Below are positions 33,714 through 42,566 of a stretch of 64,000 nucleotides of DNA, one piece after another. How positions within the stretch are numbered: position 1 is the first letter of the stretch; each line of letters opens with the position of its first letter. Origin of the DNA: Cribrihabitans_A pelagius (GTDB lineage: Bacteria > Pseudomonadota > Alphaproteobacteria > Rhodobacterales > Rhodobacteraceae); contig NZ_JBMERR010000018.1 in assembly GCF_048820915.1 (NCBI RefSeq), positions 1 through 64,000 on the forward strand. Reading direction: 5' to 3'. Below the pieces are notes generated by a model. It saw only the letters and a program-made list of their open reading frames with translations. It ran no database searches and was not told the DNA's origin. The position numbers were made by a program, and so were the translations under genes.

Positions 33714-34448
33714 ATGAGCAGCCCGCAGAACACCCCGCCCCGGAGGCTCGCAGGCCCGCCTGAGGGCCATGCGCCGGGCGGCGCCCCGATCAACCCGCTG
33801 CCCGCCGCGGTGGTGGCGCTGGTGCTGGTGATCATCGGCGTGGAGGCCGCATTCTCGCTTGGCGCGCGCGGCATCCTCGGCGGGCCGGAGGCGGTTGGCT
33901 GGCGGCTCTCCGCACTGCAATCCTATGCGTTTTCCAGCGAGGTGTTCTGGTGGATGCAGGAAAGCGGGCGCTGGCCGGCGGAACACCTGATGCGCTTTGT
34001 TTCCTATATCTTTGTGCACGGCGGCTTCACCCATGCGCTGTTTGTCTGCGTCTTTGTGCTGGCGATGGGCAAGATGGTGGGCGAGGTGATGGGCGATCTG
34101 GCGATGGTGCTGATCTTCCTCTTGTCGGGAGCGGGCGGCGCGCTGGGCTATGCGTTGGCGGTTGGCGGCGGCCATCCGCTGGCGGGCGGCTTCCCGGCGG
34201 TCTACGGGCTGATCGGTGCCTTCACCTTCCTGCTCTGGCGCTCGCTGGCGACGGTGGGGGCGCAGCAGAGCCGGGCGTTCACGCTGATTGCCTTTCTGAT
34301 GGGTGTGCAGCTGCTGTTTGGGCTGCTGTTCGGCGGTCAGAACGACTGGGTGGCGGACCTGACGGGGTTTGCCACCGGGTTCGGCCTGTCCTTTTTCCTC
34401 GCCCCGGGCGGCTGGGCCCGCATCCGCAGCAAGATCCGCCACGATTGA
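33714..34448 (+). CDS. rhomboid-like membrane protein lacking catalytic residues
   Basis: A 244-residue protein with about six transmembrane segments after a Pro-rich cytoplasmic tail. HGGFTHALFVCVFVLAMGK (102-120) corresponds to rhomboid TM2. The active-site segment that normally reads G-x-S-G is GGFPAVYGLIGAF (158-170), with Phe at the serine position. The TM6 A-H-x-x-G is ADLTGF (214-219), with Asp in place of His. Overall architecture and the VYGLIGAFTFLLW core still place it in the rhomboid fold. It is therefore predicted to be a pseudoprotease, perhaps a membrane chaperone or regulator. Single gene with its own terminator. Confidence 0.85.
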   Translation: MSSPQNTPPRRLAGPPEGHAPGGAPINPLPAAVVALVLVIIGVEAAFSLGARGILGGPEAVGWRLSALQSYAFSSEVFWWMQESGRWPAEHLMRFVSYIFVHGGFTHALFVCVFVLAMGKMVGEVMGDLAMVLIFLLSGAGGALGYALAVGGGHPLAGGFPAVYGLIGAFTFLLWRSLATVGAQQSRAFTLIAFLMGVQLLFGLLFGGQNDWVADLTGFATGFGLSFFLAPGGWARIRSKIRHD

Positions 34449-34517
34449 ACGGAACGGGCGCGCTCCCGCCCGCCTGTGACGGCCCCTGGCGGGGCCATCA
34501 TCGGCCGTTGGGCCGGG

Positions 34518-34545
34518 CAGCGCGCTTGCGCGCGCTGTTTTGTTT
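34518..34545 (+). terminator. rho-independent terminator after the rhomboid-like gene
   Basis: Arms CAGCGCGC (34518-34525) and GCGCGCTG (34530-34537) with loop TTGC, followed by TTTTGTTTT. It is 70 bases downstream of the stop and in the correct orientation. The remaining bases to 34693 show nothing else recognisable. Confidence 0.85.
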
Positions 34546-34693
34546 TGCCGGGAAGCGCTTCAGGGGCAGGTCTGCCCTGTAGGCGCTATCGCCATTTTGC
34601 AACCGGCAATGACCGCCTCAAGGGTAAACCGCGCGTGCCGCGCGGCCGCTGGCGCGGCCCTTGACCCGGCGACTGCCCGGGGGCGTGTTGCAG

Positions 34694-36244
34694 TCAGGCC
34701 TGCTTGCGGCGGCTGAGGGCGCTGCGGAACTCCGACAGGTGGAAGGCGCCAAGCGCCTGGCCCGCGCCGAAATAGACCGCGCCGCCAAGCACGACCAGAC
34801 CGAGCAGGGCGAGATAGCGCCAGTAGGCGAGGTAGAACGCCCACTCCGCCGCCTCGGACGCCCCATATAGTGCCGCACCCATCACCGCAGAGGCCGTGAG
34901 GATGCGCCAGGCGCGGCTCCTGAAGCGGCGGTCGAACTGCGCAGCTTCTCCCATGCCCCGGGCGCCGAGCCAGAGCAGCAGAACCATCGTCCAGCCCGCT
35001 GCCGAGGTTGCGATGGCGGGCGCAATCCAGCCCAGGGCGGGCTTCAGCCCGAAGGCGAGGCCTGCGTTGATCAGCATCGCCACCAGCGCATAGCGGAAGG
35101 GGGTGCGGGTATCCTCGCGCGCGAAATAGAGCGGCTGCAGCACCTTTTGCAGCATGAAGGCGGGCAGGCCCGCGCCGTAGACCGCGACCGCCAGGGCAAT
35201 CGCCGCCACGTCCTCCGGTCCGGTGGCGCCGCGTTCGTAGAGCACCGAGACCAGCGGCACCGGCACCGCGATGAAGGCCACGGCCGAGGGCACCGCGAGC
35301 AGCAACGAGAACTCGCCTGCGCGCGACAGCGCATCGCGCGCGCCGGCATGGTTCCCTGCCCGCAGGCGGCGCGACAGCGCGGGCAGCAGCACGATGCCGA
35401 TGGCGATGCCGACGACGCCCAGCGGCAGCTGGTAGAGCCGGTCGGCGATGAACAGCCAGCTGGCCGCCTTTTCAATGTCCGAGGCCACGTATTGCCCGAC
35501 CACCAGGTTGATCTGGGTTACACCCATGGCCAGCGCCGCGGGCAGTGCTACCTGCACCAGCCGGCGCATCTCGCCGTTCCAGCGCGGCCGTCCGGGGCGC
35601 AGGGTGACGCCCGCGCGCGCCGCCGCCACCCAGACCAATGCCAGCTGCGCCACGCCGGCAAGCGGCACAGTCCAGACCAGCCAGGTGATCACCTCGCCGC
35701 CCAGCAGCGCACCGGCGGTCATCGCCGCACAGGTGAGGATGTTGAGCAGCACCGGCGCGGCTGCCGCGGCGGCAAAGCGGCCCGTCGCGTTCAGAACGCC
35801 GGAGAACAGCGCCGCCAGCGACATGAACAGGATATAGGGGAAGACGATGTGGCCATAGCCCACCGCCATATCGAACCGCGCATCGCCCACGAAGCCGCCC
35901 GCAGTGAGCCAGACCAGCCCGGGCATGAACACCATCCCCAAGCCTACCAGCGTCAGCACCGCTGCCGCGAGCAGGTTGAAGGCATCCTGAGCAAAGGCGC
36001 GGGGGTCCTCACCGGCCTCGTATTTCTTGGCGAAGGCCGGCACGAAGGCGGCGTTGAAGGCGCCCTCGGCAAAGAACCGGCGGAACAGGTTGGGCAGGCG
36101 GAAGGCGGCGATAAAGGCGTCGAGCACCGGGCCGGGGCCGATGAAGGCGGCAATCAGGATCTCGCGGGCAAAGCCCAGAATCCGGCTCGCCAGCGTCCAG
36201 AACCCGACGGTCAGAAACCCCGTCAGCAATTTGATCGGTTTCAT
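34694..36244 (-). CDS. murJ: lipid II flippase MurJ
   Basis: A 516-residue polytopic inner-membrane protein of the MOP superfamily with about 14 transmembrane segments. It begins KPIKLLTGFLTVGFWTLASR and ILGFAREILIAAFIG, the typical MurJ N-terminus with the essential Arg residues. The RLPNLFRRFFAEGAFNAAFV stretch is family-diagnostic. It flips lipid II to the periplasmic face for peptidoglycan synthesis. Its ATG overlaps the glnD stop (ATGA at 36241-36244), so it is translationally coupled to glnD. Confidence 0.95.
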   Translation of the reverse strand: MKPIKLLTGFLTVGFWTLASRILGFAREILIAAFIGPGPVLDAFIAAFRLPNLFRRFFAEGAFNAAFVPAFAKKYEAGEDPRAFAQDAFNLLAAAVLTLVGLGMVFMPGLVWLTAGGFVGDARFDMAVGYGHIVFPYILFMSLAALFSGVLNATGRFAAAAAAPVLLNILTCAAMTAGALLGGEVITWLVWTVPLAGVAQLALVWVAAARAGVTLRPGRPRWNGEMRRLVQVALPAALAMGVTQINLVVGQYVASDIEKAASWLFIADRLYQLPLGVVGIAIGIVLLPALSRRLRAGNHAGARDALSRAGEFSLLLAVPSAVAFIAVPVPLVSVLYERGATGPEDVAAIALAVAVYGAGLPAFMLQKVLQPLYFAREDTRTPFRYALVAMLINAGLAFGLKPALGWIAPAIATSAAGWTMVLLLWLGARGMGEAAQFDRRFRSRAWRILTASAVMGAALYGASEAAEWAFYLAYWRYLALLGLVVLGGAVYFGAGQALGAFHLSEFRSALSRRKQA

Positions 36245-39111
36245 GTGCCGGCCCGTCTCGCCCCTTCGGCGATGGCTTCGCGCAGCTTCTTCTCGAGCGA
36301 TCTCTGCTTGGAGAGCGAATGGTATTTCAAACCGAACATATCCTTGACGTAGAAGGCATCCACCACCTGCTCGCCATAAGTGGCGATCACCGCATTGGCA
36401 ATATAGACGTTGGCCGCCGCCAGGGTGCGCGCGAGGTCATAGAGCAGGCCGGGGCGGTCGCGGGTGTCGACCTCGATGATGGTGTAGATCTCCGAGCCGT
36501 CGTTGTCGAAGGTGATGTGGGTCGGCACGTTGAAGGCGCGCTCGCGCTTCTTGATCTTGTCGCGCGATTGCAGCGCGTCGCGGGTGATCAGCTCGCCGCG
36601 CAGGGTCTTTTGGATCATCTCGTTCAGCCGCGGCAGGCGGGCAGAGTCGAAGGGGTGGCCCTCGCTGTCCTGGATCCAGAAGGCATCGGTGACGTAGCCG
36701 TCCTTGGTGGTGTAGGAGCGCGCATCGACCACATTGGCGCCGACCAGCGCCAGAGCGCCGACAATCCGGGCAAAGATGCCGGGGTGGTCCACCATCACGA
36801 AACAGGCGCGGGTGGCGTCGCGGTCCTCGTCCGGGGTGAGGCGGATCAGCACCTCGCCGGGGTCGTCCTTGGCGGTGAGATCGCGCAGCATTCCGGCGAA
36901 ATCCAGATGCGCGGTGAGATGCAGCCCGTGCCAGTAGGGCGGGTAGTGGCGGGCAGTCTCGAGCTTCAGCTCACTCTTGGACCAGTCTGGCAGCGCCTTG
37001 CGCAGGGCCTTCTTGGCGGCGGTGCCGCGGTGTTCGCGGTTGAGCGCCTCCATCCCGCCTTCCAGCGCGGCACGGGTCTGGTTGTAGAGCGCGCGCAGGA
37101 GCGCGGCCTTCCAGTTGTTCCAGGTGTCCGGGCCGACGCCGCGGATGTCGCAGACGGTGAGCAGCAGCAACAGGTCGAGCCGTTTGACGGTCTGCACCGC
37201 CTTGGCAAAATCGCGCACCGTGCGCGGGTCGGCAATGTCGCGTTTCTGCGCCATGTCCGACATCAGGAGGTGATAGCGCACCAGCCATTCTACGGTTTCG
37301 CATTCCACAGGCTTCAGCCCGAGCCGGGGCGCGACCTTGCGGGCGATCTGGGCGCCGAGGATGGAATGATCCTGCGCCCGGCCTTTGCCGATGTCATGCA
37401 GCAGCATCGCCACCATCAGCACCTTGCGGTTCAGCCCCTTGCGCAGCACTTCCGAGGACAGCGGCAGCTCGTCTTCCAGATCGCCGCGCTCGATGGCGGC
37501 GAAGTTGACGATCACCTGGATGGTGTGTTCGTCCACCGTGTAGGAGTGGTACATGTTGAACTGCATCATCGCGACGATCGGCTCGAACTCGGGCAGGAAG
37601 GCGGAGAGCACGCCGAGCTCGTTCATCCGCCGCAGCGCGCGTTCAGGGTTGCCGTGTTTCAGCAGCAGGTCGAGGAAGATGCGCCGCGCCTCCTTGTCAG
37701 CCCGCATGCTGTCGTCGATCAGGTGCAGGTTGGCGGTGACCAGCCGCATCGCATCGGGGTGGATCAGCATGCCGGTGCGCAGCGCCTCCTCGAACAGGCG
37801 CAGGAGGTTCACCTTGTCCTTCAGGAAAGCGTCCGGATCGACCACGTCGAGCCGGTTGTGCACCACCCGGTAGCCGGGCTTGATGCGCGGGCGGCGGCGG
37901 AAGATGCGCTCCAGGAGCGGGGCGCCCTTCTGCTGGCTTGCCTCCAGCTTGGTCAGGAAGATGCGGGTGACGTCGCCGACGCGGGTGGCGTGGCGGAAAT
38001 ACTCCTGCATGAAGACCTCGACGCCGCGGCGCCCGGCCTTGTCCTCGTAGCCCATGCGGCTCGCGACCTCGACCTGCATGTCGAAGGTCAGCTGCTCGGT
38101 GGCGCGCCCGGTGACCAGATGCAGATGCGCGCGCACCGCCCAGAGGAAGCGCTCGGCCTTGGAAAACAGCTCCAGCTCTTCCGGGCGGAACAGGCCCAGC
38201 GGCACCAGATCGCGCACGCTCTTGACCTGGTAGAGGTACTTGGCGATCCAGTAGAGCGATTGCAGGTCGCGCAAGCCGCCCTTGCCCTCCTTGACGTTGG
38301 GCTCCACCACGTAGCGCTGGCCCTGCTTCAGGTGGCGGGCGTCGCGTTCGGCCAGCTTGGCCTCGATGAAAGCCTGGGCGTCCTGCGAGAACAGCTCGGC
38401 CTTCAGCCGCTTGGCAAGCTCCCGCGCCAGCGGCGCGTGGCCCGCGAGATAGCGCTGCTCCAGCATCGCGGTGCGGATTGTGTAATCCTCGCCGCCAAGC
38501 CGGACGCAATCCTTGATGGTGCGGCTGGCGTGTCCGACCTTCAGCCGCAAGTCCCAGAGGATGTAGAGCATCGACTCGATCACGCTCTCGGCCCAGGCGG
38601 TGATCTTGTAGGGGGTGAGAAACAACAGGTCGACGTCCGAGGCCGGCGCCATCTCGCCGCGGCCGTAGCCGCCGACCGCGATCACCGCGATGCGCTCGCC
38701 CCTCGTGGGGGTGGCGAGCGGGTGCAGGAGCTCGGAAGCCACGAACAGCGCGGTGGTGACCAGCCCGTCGGTCAGGAAAGTGTAGGAGCGGGTCAGCTCG
38801 CGCGACGCGAAGGGCTGCGCGGCAAAGGCCTCGGCAATTGCTGCGCGGCCCGCTTTGTTGGCGGCGCGCAGCAGTTTCACCGTCTCGGCCCGCAGGGTGG
38901 CGGCATCGGCGCCTTCGGCCAGGGCGCGGATTTCGGCGCGCACCGCGGCGGCATCGAAGATCGCCGCGGCATCGCAGATCAGCGGGCCCAGAGGGACCGG
39001 GACGCGGGTGGCCGCCGGTTCGGCGGCCGGATCAGAAGCCGGCGCCTGTGAAGCTGCTTGGGGCTGGGTCAATGACGACGACTTTCTGTGCCTGGATGGT
39101 GGCGACCGCAA
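36241..39111 (-). CDS. glnD: [protein-PII] uridylyltransferase/uridylyl-removing enzyme
   Basis: A 956-residue nitrogen sensor. The nucleotidyltransferase site is AVGGYGRGEMAPASDVDLLF near residues 130-150. The HD hydrolase domain has LLHDIGKGRAQDHS near 570-585. Two C-terminal ACT domains (around 750-830 and 860-940) sense glutamine. It uridylylates PII proteins when glutamine is low. The ATG at 39111 gives an N-terminus that overlaps the end of the upstream lipoprotein gene by 80 bases. A TTG at 39075 (LTQPQAAS) would shorten this, but some overlap is unavoidable. Confidence 0.93.
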   Translation of the reverse strand: MRSPPSRHRKSSSLTQPQAASQAPASDPAAEPAATRVPVPLGPLICDAAAIFDAAAVRAEIRALAEGADAATLRAETVKLLRAANKAGRAAIAEAFAAQPFASRELTRSYTFLTDGLVTTALFVASELLHPLATPTRGERIAVIAVGGYGRGEMAPASDVDLLFLTPYKITAWAESVIESMLYILWDLRLKVGHASRTIKDCVRLGGEDYTIRTAMLEQRYLAGHAPLARELAKRLKAELFSQDAQAFIEAKLAERDARHLKQGQRYVVEPNVKEGKGGLRDLQSLYWIAKYLYQVKSVRDLVPLGLFRPEELELFSKAERFLWAVRAHLHLVTGRATEQLTFDMQVEVASRMGYEDKAGRRGVEVFMQEYFRHATRVGDVTRIFLTKLEASQQKGAPLLERIFRRRPRIKPGYRVVHNRLDVVDPDAFLKDKVNLLRLFEEALRTGMLIHPDAMRLVTANLHLIDDSMRADKEARRIFLDLLLKHGNPERALRRMNELGVLSAFLPEFEPIVAMMQFNMYHSYTVDEHTIQVIVNFAAIERGDLEDELPLSSEVLRKGLNRKVLMVAMLLHDIGKGRAQDHSILGAQIARKVAPRLGLKPVECETVEWLVRYHLLMSDMAQKRDIADPRTVRDFAKAVQTVKRLDLLLLLTVCDIRGVGPDTWNNWKAALLRALYNQTRAALEGGMEALNREHRGTAAKKALRKALPDWSKSELKLETARHYPPYWHGLHLTAHLDFAGMLRDLTAKDDPGEVLIRLTPDEDRDATRACFVMVDHPGIFARIVGALALVGANVVDARSYTTKDGYVTDAFWIQDSEGHPFDSARLPRLNEMIQKTLRGELITRDALQSRDKIKKRERAFNVPTHITFDNDGSEIYTIIEVDTRDRPGLLYDLARTLAAANVYIANAVIATYGEQVVDAFYVKDMFGLKYHSLSKQRSLEKKLREAIAEGARRAGT

Positions 39112-40204
39112 GGCCGCGCTCGTTGGTGCCGTCGGGCCGCAGGCGGAAGATGCCGCCGGTGCCCTGGAAGCCCGCGCCCTGGGTGAGCGCGGCGGCGGTC
39201 AGCGCGTTCGAGCGCCCGGCGCCGGCCAGAGCTCCAATCGCGGCGATGCCGTCATAGGCCAGCCCGCCGATCGGATGCGGCGCGGCGCCATAGGCGGCCT
39301 GGTAGCGATTACGGAAGCTTTCCGCCTTGATCGGGTCGGGCAAAGCAAACCAGCCGCCCTGCACGCCGGGCAGCGACAAGGTCTGGGGCGGGATGTCCCA
39401 GCGGGTGAGGCCGATGTACTGGGTCACTGCGGGGTCGACGCCCGCCTCCGGGAGCAGCTGGGTCAGCAGCGGCAGCGCGCCTGCGGTATTGGCGGTCAGG
39501 AACAACGCGTCGGCGCCGGTCCGCGCCAGGTCGCTCTGGATCGCCGGCACCGCGTTGATCACGCCCTGCTGCGATAGCTCGAAGCCGACGTTGCCCACCA
39601 CGGACGCCCGGGACTGGCTTGCGGCGCGCATTATCGCCTCGCGCCCGGCCCGGCCTGCGGCGTCATTGCTGCTGGCGATCAGGATATTGCCCTTGCCTTG
39701 GCGCACAGCATAGCGGGTGAGCCTGCGGGCGGTGTTCTCAAATGTCGGGCCGAGAATGAAGACGTTGCCGCCGGCAATCGCGGTGTTGTTGGAGAAGGAC
39801 AGCACGTTCACGCCGCTCTGCGCGGCGGCGATGCCGGCCGCGTTGGCGGCTTCGGCATAGAGCGGGCCCAGAATGATGCGGGCACCGTCATTCACCGCCT
39901 GGGTGGCCACATTAGCAGCAACCTGCGGATTGCCCGCGGTATCATAGACGCGCAAGTCGATCTGCACGTTGCCGAGGTCGGCAATCGCCAGGCGGGCGGC
40001 GTTCTCCAGGCTCTGCGCCAGCACGCTGTCGCCATGCTGGCCCGAGCCGCGCGGCACCAGCAGCGCCACCGGAACGGGTTTCGAAGTGTCGATGCTGGGG
40101 CCGGTATTGAGCGGGACCGTATCGCAGGCCGCCAGCGCAACTGTGGAAACCGCCGCAACCGCGGCCAGTGCCGCCTTGCGGGCTTTTCGAAAAACAGCAA
40201 ACAT
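39032..40204 (-). CDS. penicillin-binding protein activator lipoprotein (LppC/LpoA-like)
   Basis: A 390-residue lipoprotein from the ATG at 40204 (MFAVFRKARK). The signal peptide ends in lipobox VALAAC, so the Cys near residue 27 is lipidated. The mature part is a periplasmic type-1 binding fold: VPVALLVPRGSGQHGDSVLA, GARIILGPLYAEAANAAG and VLSFSNNTAIAG. It resembles the C-terminal half of E. coli LpoA, which activates PBP1a; this short form is normal in alphaproteobacteria. It is divergent from rsmI. Amino-acid-binding ABC receptors share the fold, but the lipobox and rsmI/yraN neighbourhood favour LppC. Confidence 0.87.
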   Translation of the reverse strand: MFAVFRKARKAALAAVAAVSTVALAACDTVPLNTGPSIDTSKPVPVALLVPRGSGQHGDSVLAQSLENAARLAIADLGNVQIDLRVYDTAGNPQVAANVATQAVNDGARIILGPLYAEAANAAGIAAAQSGVNVLSFSNNTAIAGGNVFILGPTFENTARRLTRYAVRQGKGNILIASSNDAAGRAGREAIMRAASQSRASVVGNVGFELSQQGVINAVPAIQSDLARTGADALFLTANTAGALPLLTQLLPEAGVDPAVTQYIGLTRWDIPPQTLSLPGVQGGWFALPDPIKAESFRNRYQAAYGAAPHPIGGLAYDGIAAIGALAGAGRSNALTAAALTQGAGFQGTGGIFRLRPDGTNERGLAVATIQAQKVVVIDPAPSSFTGAGF

Positions 40205-40291
40205 AATGGACTTGAAACTCCGTTCTCCCGGCGCCGCGGCGCCGTGTGGGTTTGAAGCCGATAATAGACAACGACAAAGGCGGGTCCAGCG

Positions 40292-41152
40292 TTGAATTTC
40301 AAGAATGTCAATTTGGCCCCGGGCCTTTACTTCGTCGCCACCCCGATCGGCACCGCCCGCGACATCACCCTGCGCGCGCTGGACGTTCTGGCCTCGGCCG
40401 AGGTGCTGGCGGCGGAGGATACCCGCTCCCTGCGCAAGCTGATGGAGATCCACGGCGTGCCCTTGGGCGGCCGCCGCATCATCGCCTATCACGACCACAG
40501 CGGCGAAGGCGCCCGCGCCAAGCTGATGGCGGCGCTGGCCGAAGGCAAATCGCTGGCCTATGCCTCCGAAGCCGGGATGCCGCTGATCGCCGACCCGGGC
40601 TACGGGCTCAGCCGCGCGGCGTCCGAAGCGGGCCATCTGGTCACTGCCGCGCCCGGTGCAACCGCCGCGGTGACGGCGCTGACGCTTGCGGGGCTGCCCA
40701 CCGATGCCTTCTTCTTTGCGGGCTTCCTGCCGAATGCCGCCGGCGCGCGCCGCAAGCGGCTTGAGGAGCTGCGGGAGGTGCCGGGCACGCTCGTCTTCTA
40801 CGAATCCCCCAAGCGCGTGGCGGCCTCGGTTGCGGATATGGCGGCGGTCCTGGGCAACCGCCCGGCGGCGCTGGCGCGCGAGCTGACCAAGAAGTTCGAG
40901 GAGGTGCGCCGCGCGCCGCTGGAAGAGCTCGCCACCGGGCTGGAGACGGCGCCTGTGAAGGGAGAGATCGTGCTGCTGGTCGACCGCGCGGCCGCGGCGG
41001 AGGCGAGCGACGGCGATATCGAGGCCGATCTGCGCGCCGCGCTTGGCGCCAATTCCGTGAAAGATGCCGCCGCCATCGTGGCAGAGACCCACGGGCTGCC
41101 GCGGCGCAAGGTCTACCAGCTGGCGTTGCAGCTGGCCAAGGACGAAGGCTAG
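40292..41152 (+). CDS. rsmI: 16S rRNA 2'-O-ribose C1402 methyltransferase
   Basis: A 286-residue SAM-dependent tetrapyrrole-methylase-fold enzyme that methylates C1402 of 16S rRNA. LYFVATPIGTARDITLRAL at the N-terminus and EAGMPLIADPGYGLSRAA (normally D-A-G-T/M-P-x-I-x-D-P-G) are the family signatures. VFYESPKRVAASV and KKFEEVRR follow. The start is a TTG at 40292, supported by the position of the first strand. It is divergent from the LppC gene and 6 bases upstream of yraN, a conserved neighbourhood. Confidence 0.94.
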   Translation: MNFKNVNLAPGLYFVATPIGTARDITLRALDVLASAEVLAAEDTRSLRKLMEIHGVPLGGRRIIAYHDHSGEGARAKLMAALAEGKSLAYASEAGMPLIADPGYGLSRAASEAGHLVTAAPGATAAVTALTLAGLPTDAFFFAGFLPNAAGARRKRLEELREVPGTLVFYESPKRVAASVADMAAVLGNRPAALARELTKKFEEVRRAPLEELATGLETAPVKGEIVLLVDRAAAAEASDGDIEADLRAALGANSVKDAAAIVAETHGLPRRKVYQLALQLAKDEG

Positions 41153-41158
41153 GGGCGC

Positions 41159-41530
41159 ATGGCGGCGCCCCGCAGCCGGCGCGGTCGCCGCGCGCATCTG
41201 GCAGGCGCCGCCGCCGAGGAGATCGCCGCGCGCCACTACGAGCGCCGCGGCTACCAGGTCGCGGAACGGCGCTGGCGCGGCCCGGGCGGCGAGATCGACC
41301 TGATCCTGCGCGGCCCGGAAGAGCTGGTCTTTGCCGAGGTCAAGCATTCCACCGCAGGCTCCGCGGCCCTGCGGATCACGCCGCAGCAGGCGGCCCGCAT
41401 CTATGCCAGTGCCGGTCAGTACCTGGAAAACGAACCGCTCGGCCAGCTTACCCCGCTGCGCTTTGACGTGGCGCTGGTGGACGGGCAGGGCCGGGTGGAG
41501 ATCATCGAAAATGCCTTTGGCCACGATTGA
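41159..41530 (+). CDS. yraN: YraN-family endonuclease-like protein
   Basis: A 123-residue protein of the UPF0102/YraN family with a restriction-endonuclease-like fold. AEEIAARHYERRGYQVAERR is the N-terminal helix, and GGEIDLILRGPEELVFAEVK carries the E...D...E-x-K metal-site pattern. Its cellular role is not established. It follows rsmI by 6 bases. Confidence 0.9.
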   Translation: MAAPRSRRGRRAHLAGAAAEEIAARHYERRGYQVAERRWRGPGGEIDLILRGPEELVFAEVKHSTAGSAALRITPQQAARIYASAGQYLENEPLGQLTPLRFDVALVDGQGRVEIIENAFGHD

Positions 41531-41630
41531 CAGGGCCTGAGCCGCGCCCGTGTGCCGCGCCGCTGTCATGGGGCATTGAACCCGGGCGGAGGCTGGGCCA
41601 TGTATTTGCTACCTTACAAGGGATATTGCC

Positions 41631-42566
41631 ATGAAAATCGCTTTTCAGATGGACCCGGTCATGGGCGTGGACATCAACGCGGACAGCAGCTTCCGCCTGG
41701 CCGAGGAAGCCCAGGCGCGCGGCCATGAGCTGTTCTACTACGGCCCCGACCATCTGGCCTATCAGGAAGGCCGCATCACCGCCCGCGGCCACGACATGAG
41801 GGTGCAGCGGGTGGCTGGCGCCCCGGCCGAGCTCGGCCCCGAGCGCGAGGTGGACCTGGCGGATTTCGACGTGGTCTGGCTGCGCCAGGACCCGCCGTTC
41901 GACATGCACTACATCACCTCGACCCACCTGCTGGACCGGCTGAAGGGCAAGGCGCTGGTGGTGAACGACCCGTTTTGGGTTCGCAACTACCCCGAAAAGC
42001 TTCTGGTGCTGGACTTCCCCGGGCTGACCCCGCCCACCGCGGTGGCGCGCGACCTCGCGACCATCAAGGCGTTCAAGGAAAAGCACGGCGACATCATCCT
42101 GAAGCCGCTCTACGGCAACGGCGGCGCGGGCGTGTTCCGGCTCGATGCGGGCGACCGCAACCTCACCGCGCTGCACGAGCTGTTCACCGGGTTCAGCCGC
42201 GAACCCCTGATCGTGCAGAAATTCCTGCCGGCGGTGAGCCAAGGCGACAAGCGCATCATCCTGGTCGATGGCGAGCCGGTGGGCGCGATCAACCGCGTCC
42301 CGGCCGAGGGCGAGACCCGCTCCAACATGCATGTGGGCGGCCGCCCGGAGAAGATCGGCCTGAGCGCGCGCGACCGCGAGATCTGCGCCGCCATCGGCCC
42401 GCTCCTGCGCGAAAAGGGGCAGATCTTTGTCGGCATCGACGTGATCGGCGACTACCTCACGGAAATCAACGTGACCTCGCCCACCGGCATCCAGGAACTG
42501 GAACGCTTCGACGGCGCAAACATCGCGGCGAAGATCTGGCAGGCGATCGAAGCCAAGACCGGCTGA
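41631..42566 (+). CDS. gshB: glutathione synthetase
   Basis: A 311-residue ATP-grasp ligase that joins gamma-glutamylcysteine and glycine. MKIAFQMDPVMGVDINADSS is the N-terminal domain entry. The ATP-grasp region includes DIILKPLYGNGGAGVFRLDA, RIILVDGEPVGAINR and FVGIDVIGDYLTEINVTSPT. Length normal. Its stop overlaps the start of the esterase gene (TGATG), so the two are coupled. Supply of glutathione also connects to the persulfide dioxygenase and GST genes elsewhere in the window. Confidence 0.95.
   Translation: MKIAFQMDPVMGVDINADSSFRLAEEAQARGHELFYYGPDHLAYQEGRITARGHDMRVQRVAGAPAELGPEREVDLADFDVVWLRQDPPFDMHYITSTHLLDRLKGKALVVNDPFWVRNYPEKLLVLDFPGLTPPTAVARDLATIKAFKEKHGDIILKPLYGNGGAGVFRLDAGDRNLTALHELFTGFSREPLIVQKFLPAVSQGDKRIILVDGEPVGAINRVPAEGETRSNMHVGGRPEKIGLSARDREICAAIGPLLREKGQIFVGIDVIGDYLTEINVTSPTGIQELERFDGANIAAKIWQAIEAKTG

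Noticed and set aside
36319..39051. Very long open frame opposite glnD (and similar ones opposite the ompA-like gene, the M3 peptidase, rodA and the chemoreceptor)
   Set aside because: High-GC codon bias leaves antisense frames open. Their translations are rich in Arg, Gly, Ala and His, with no domains or ribosome sites, while the sense genes are clear.
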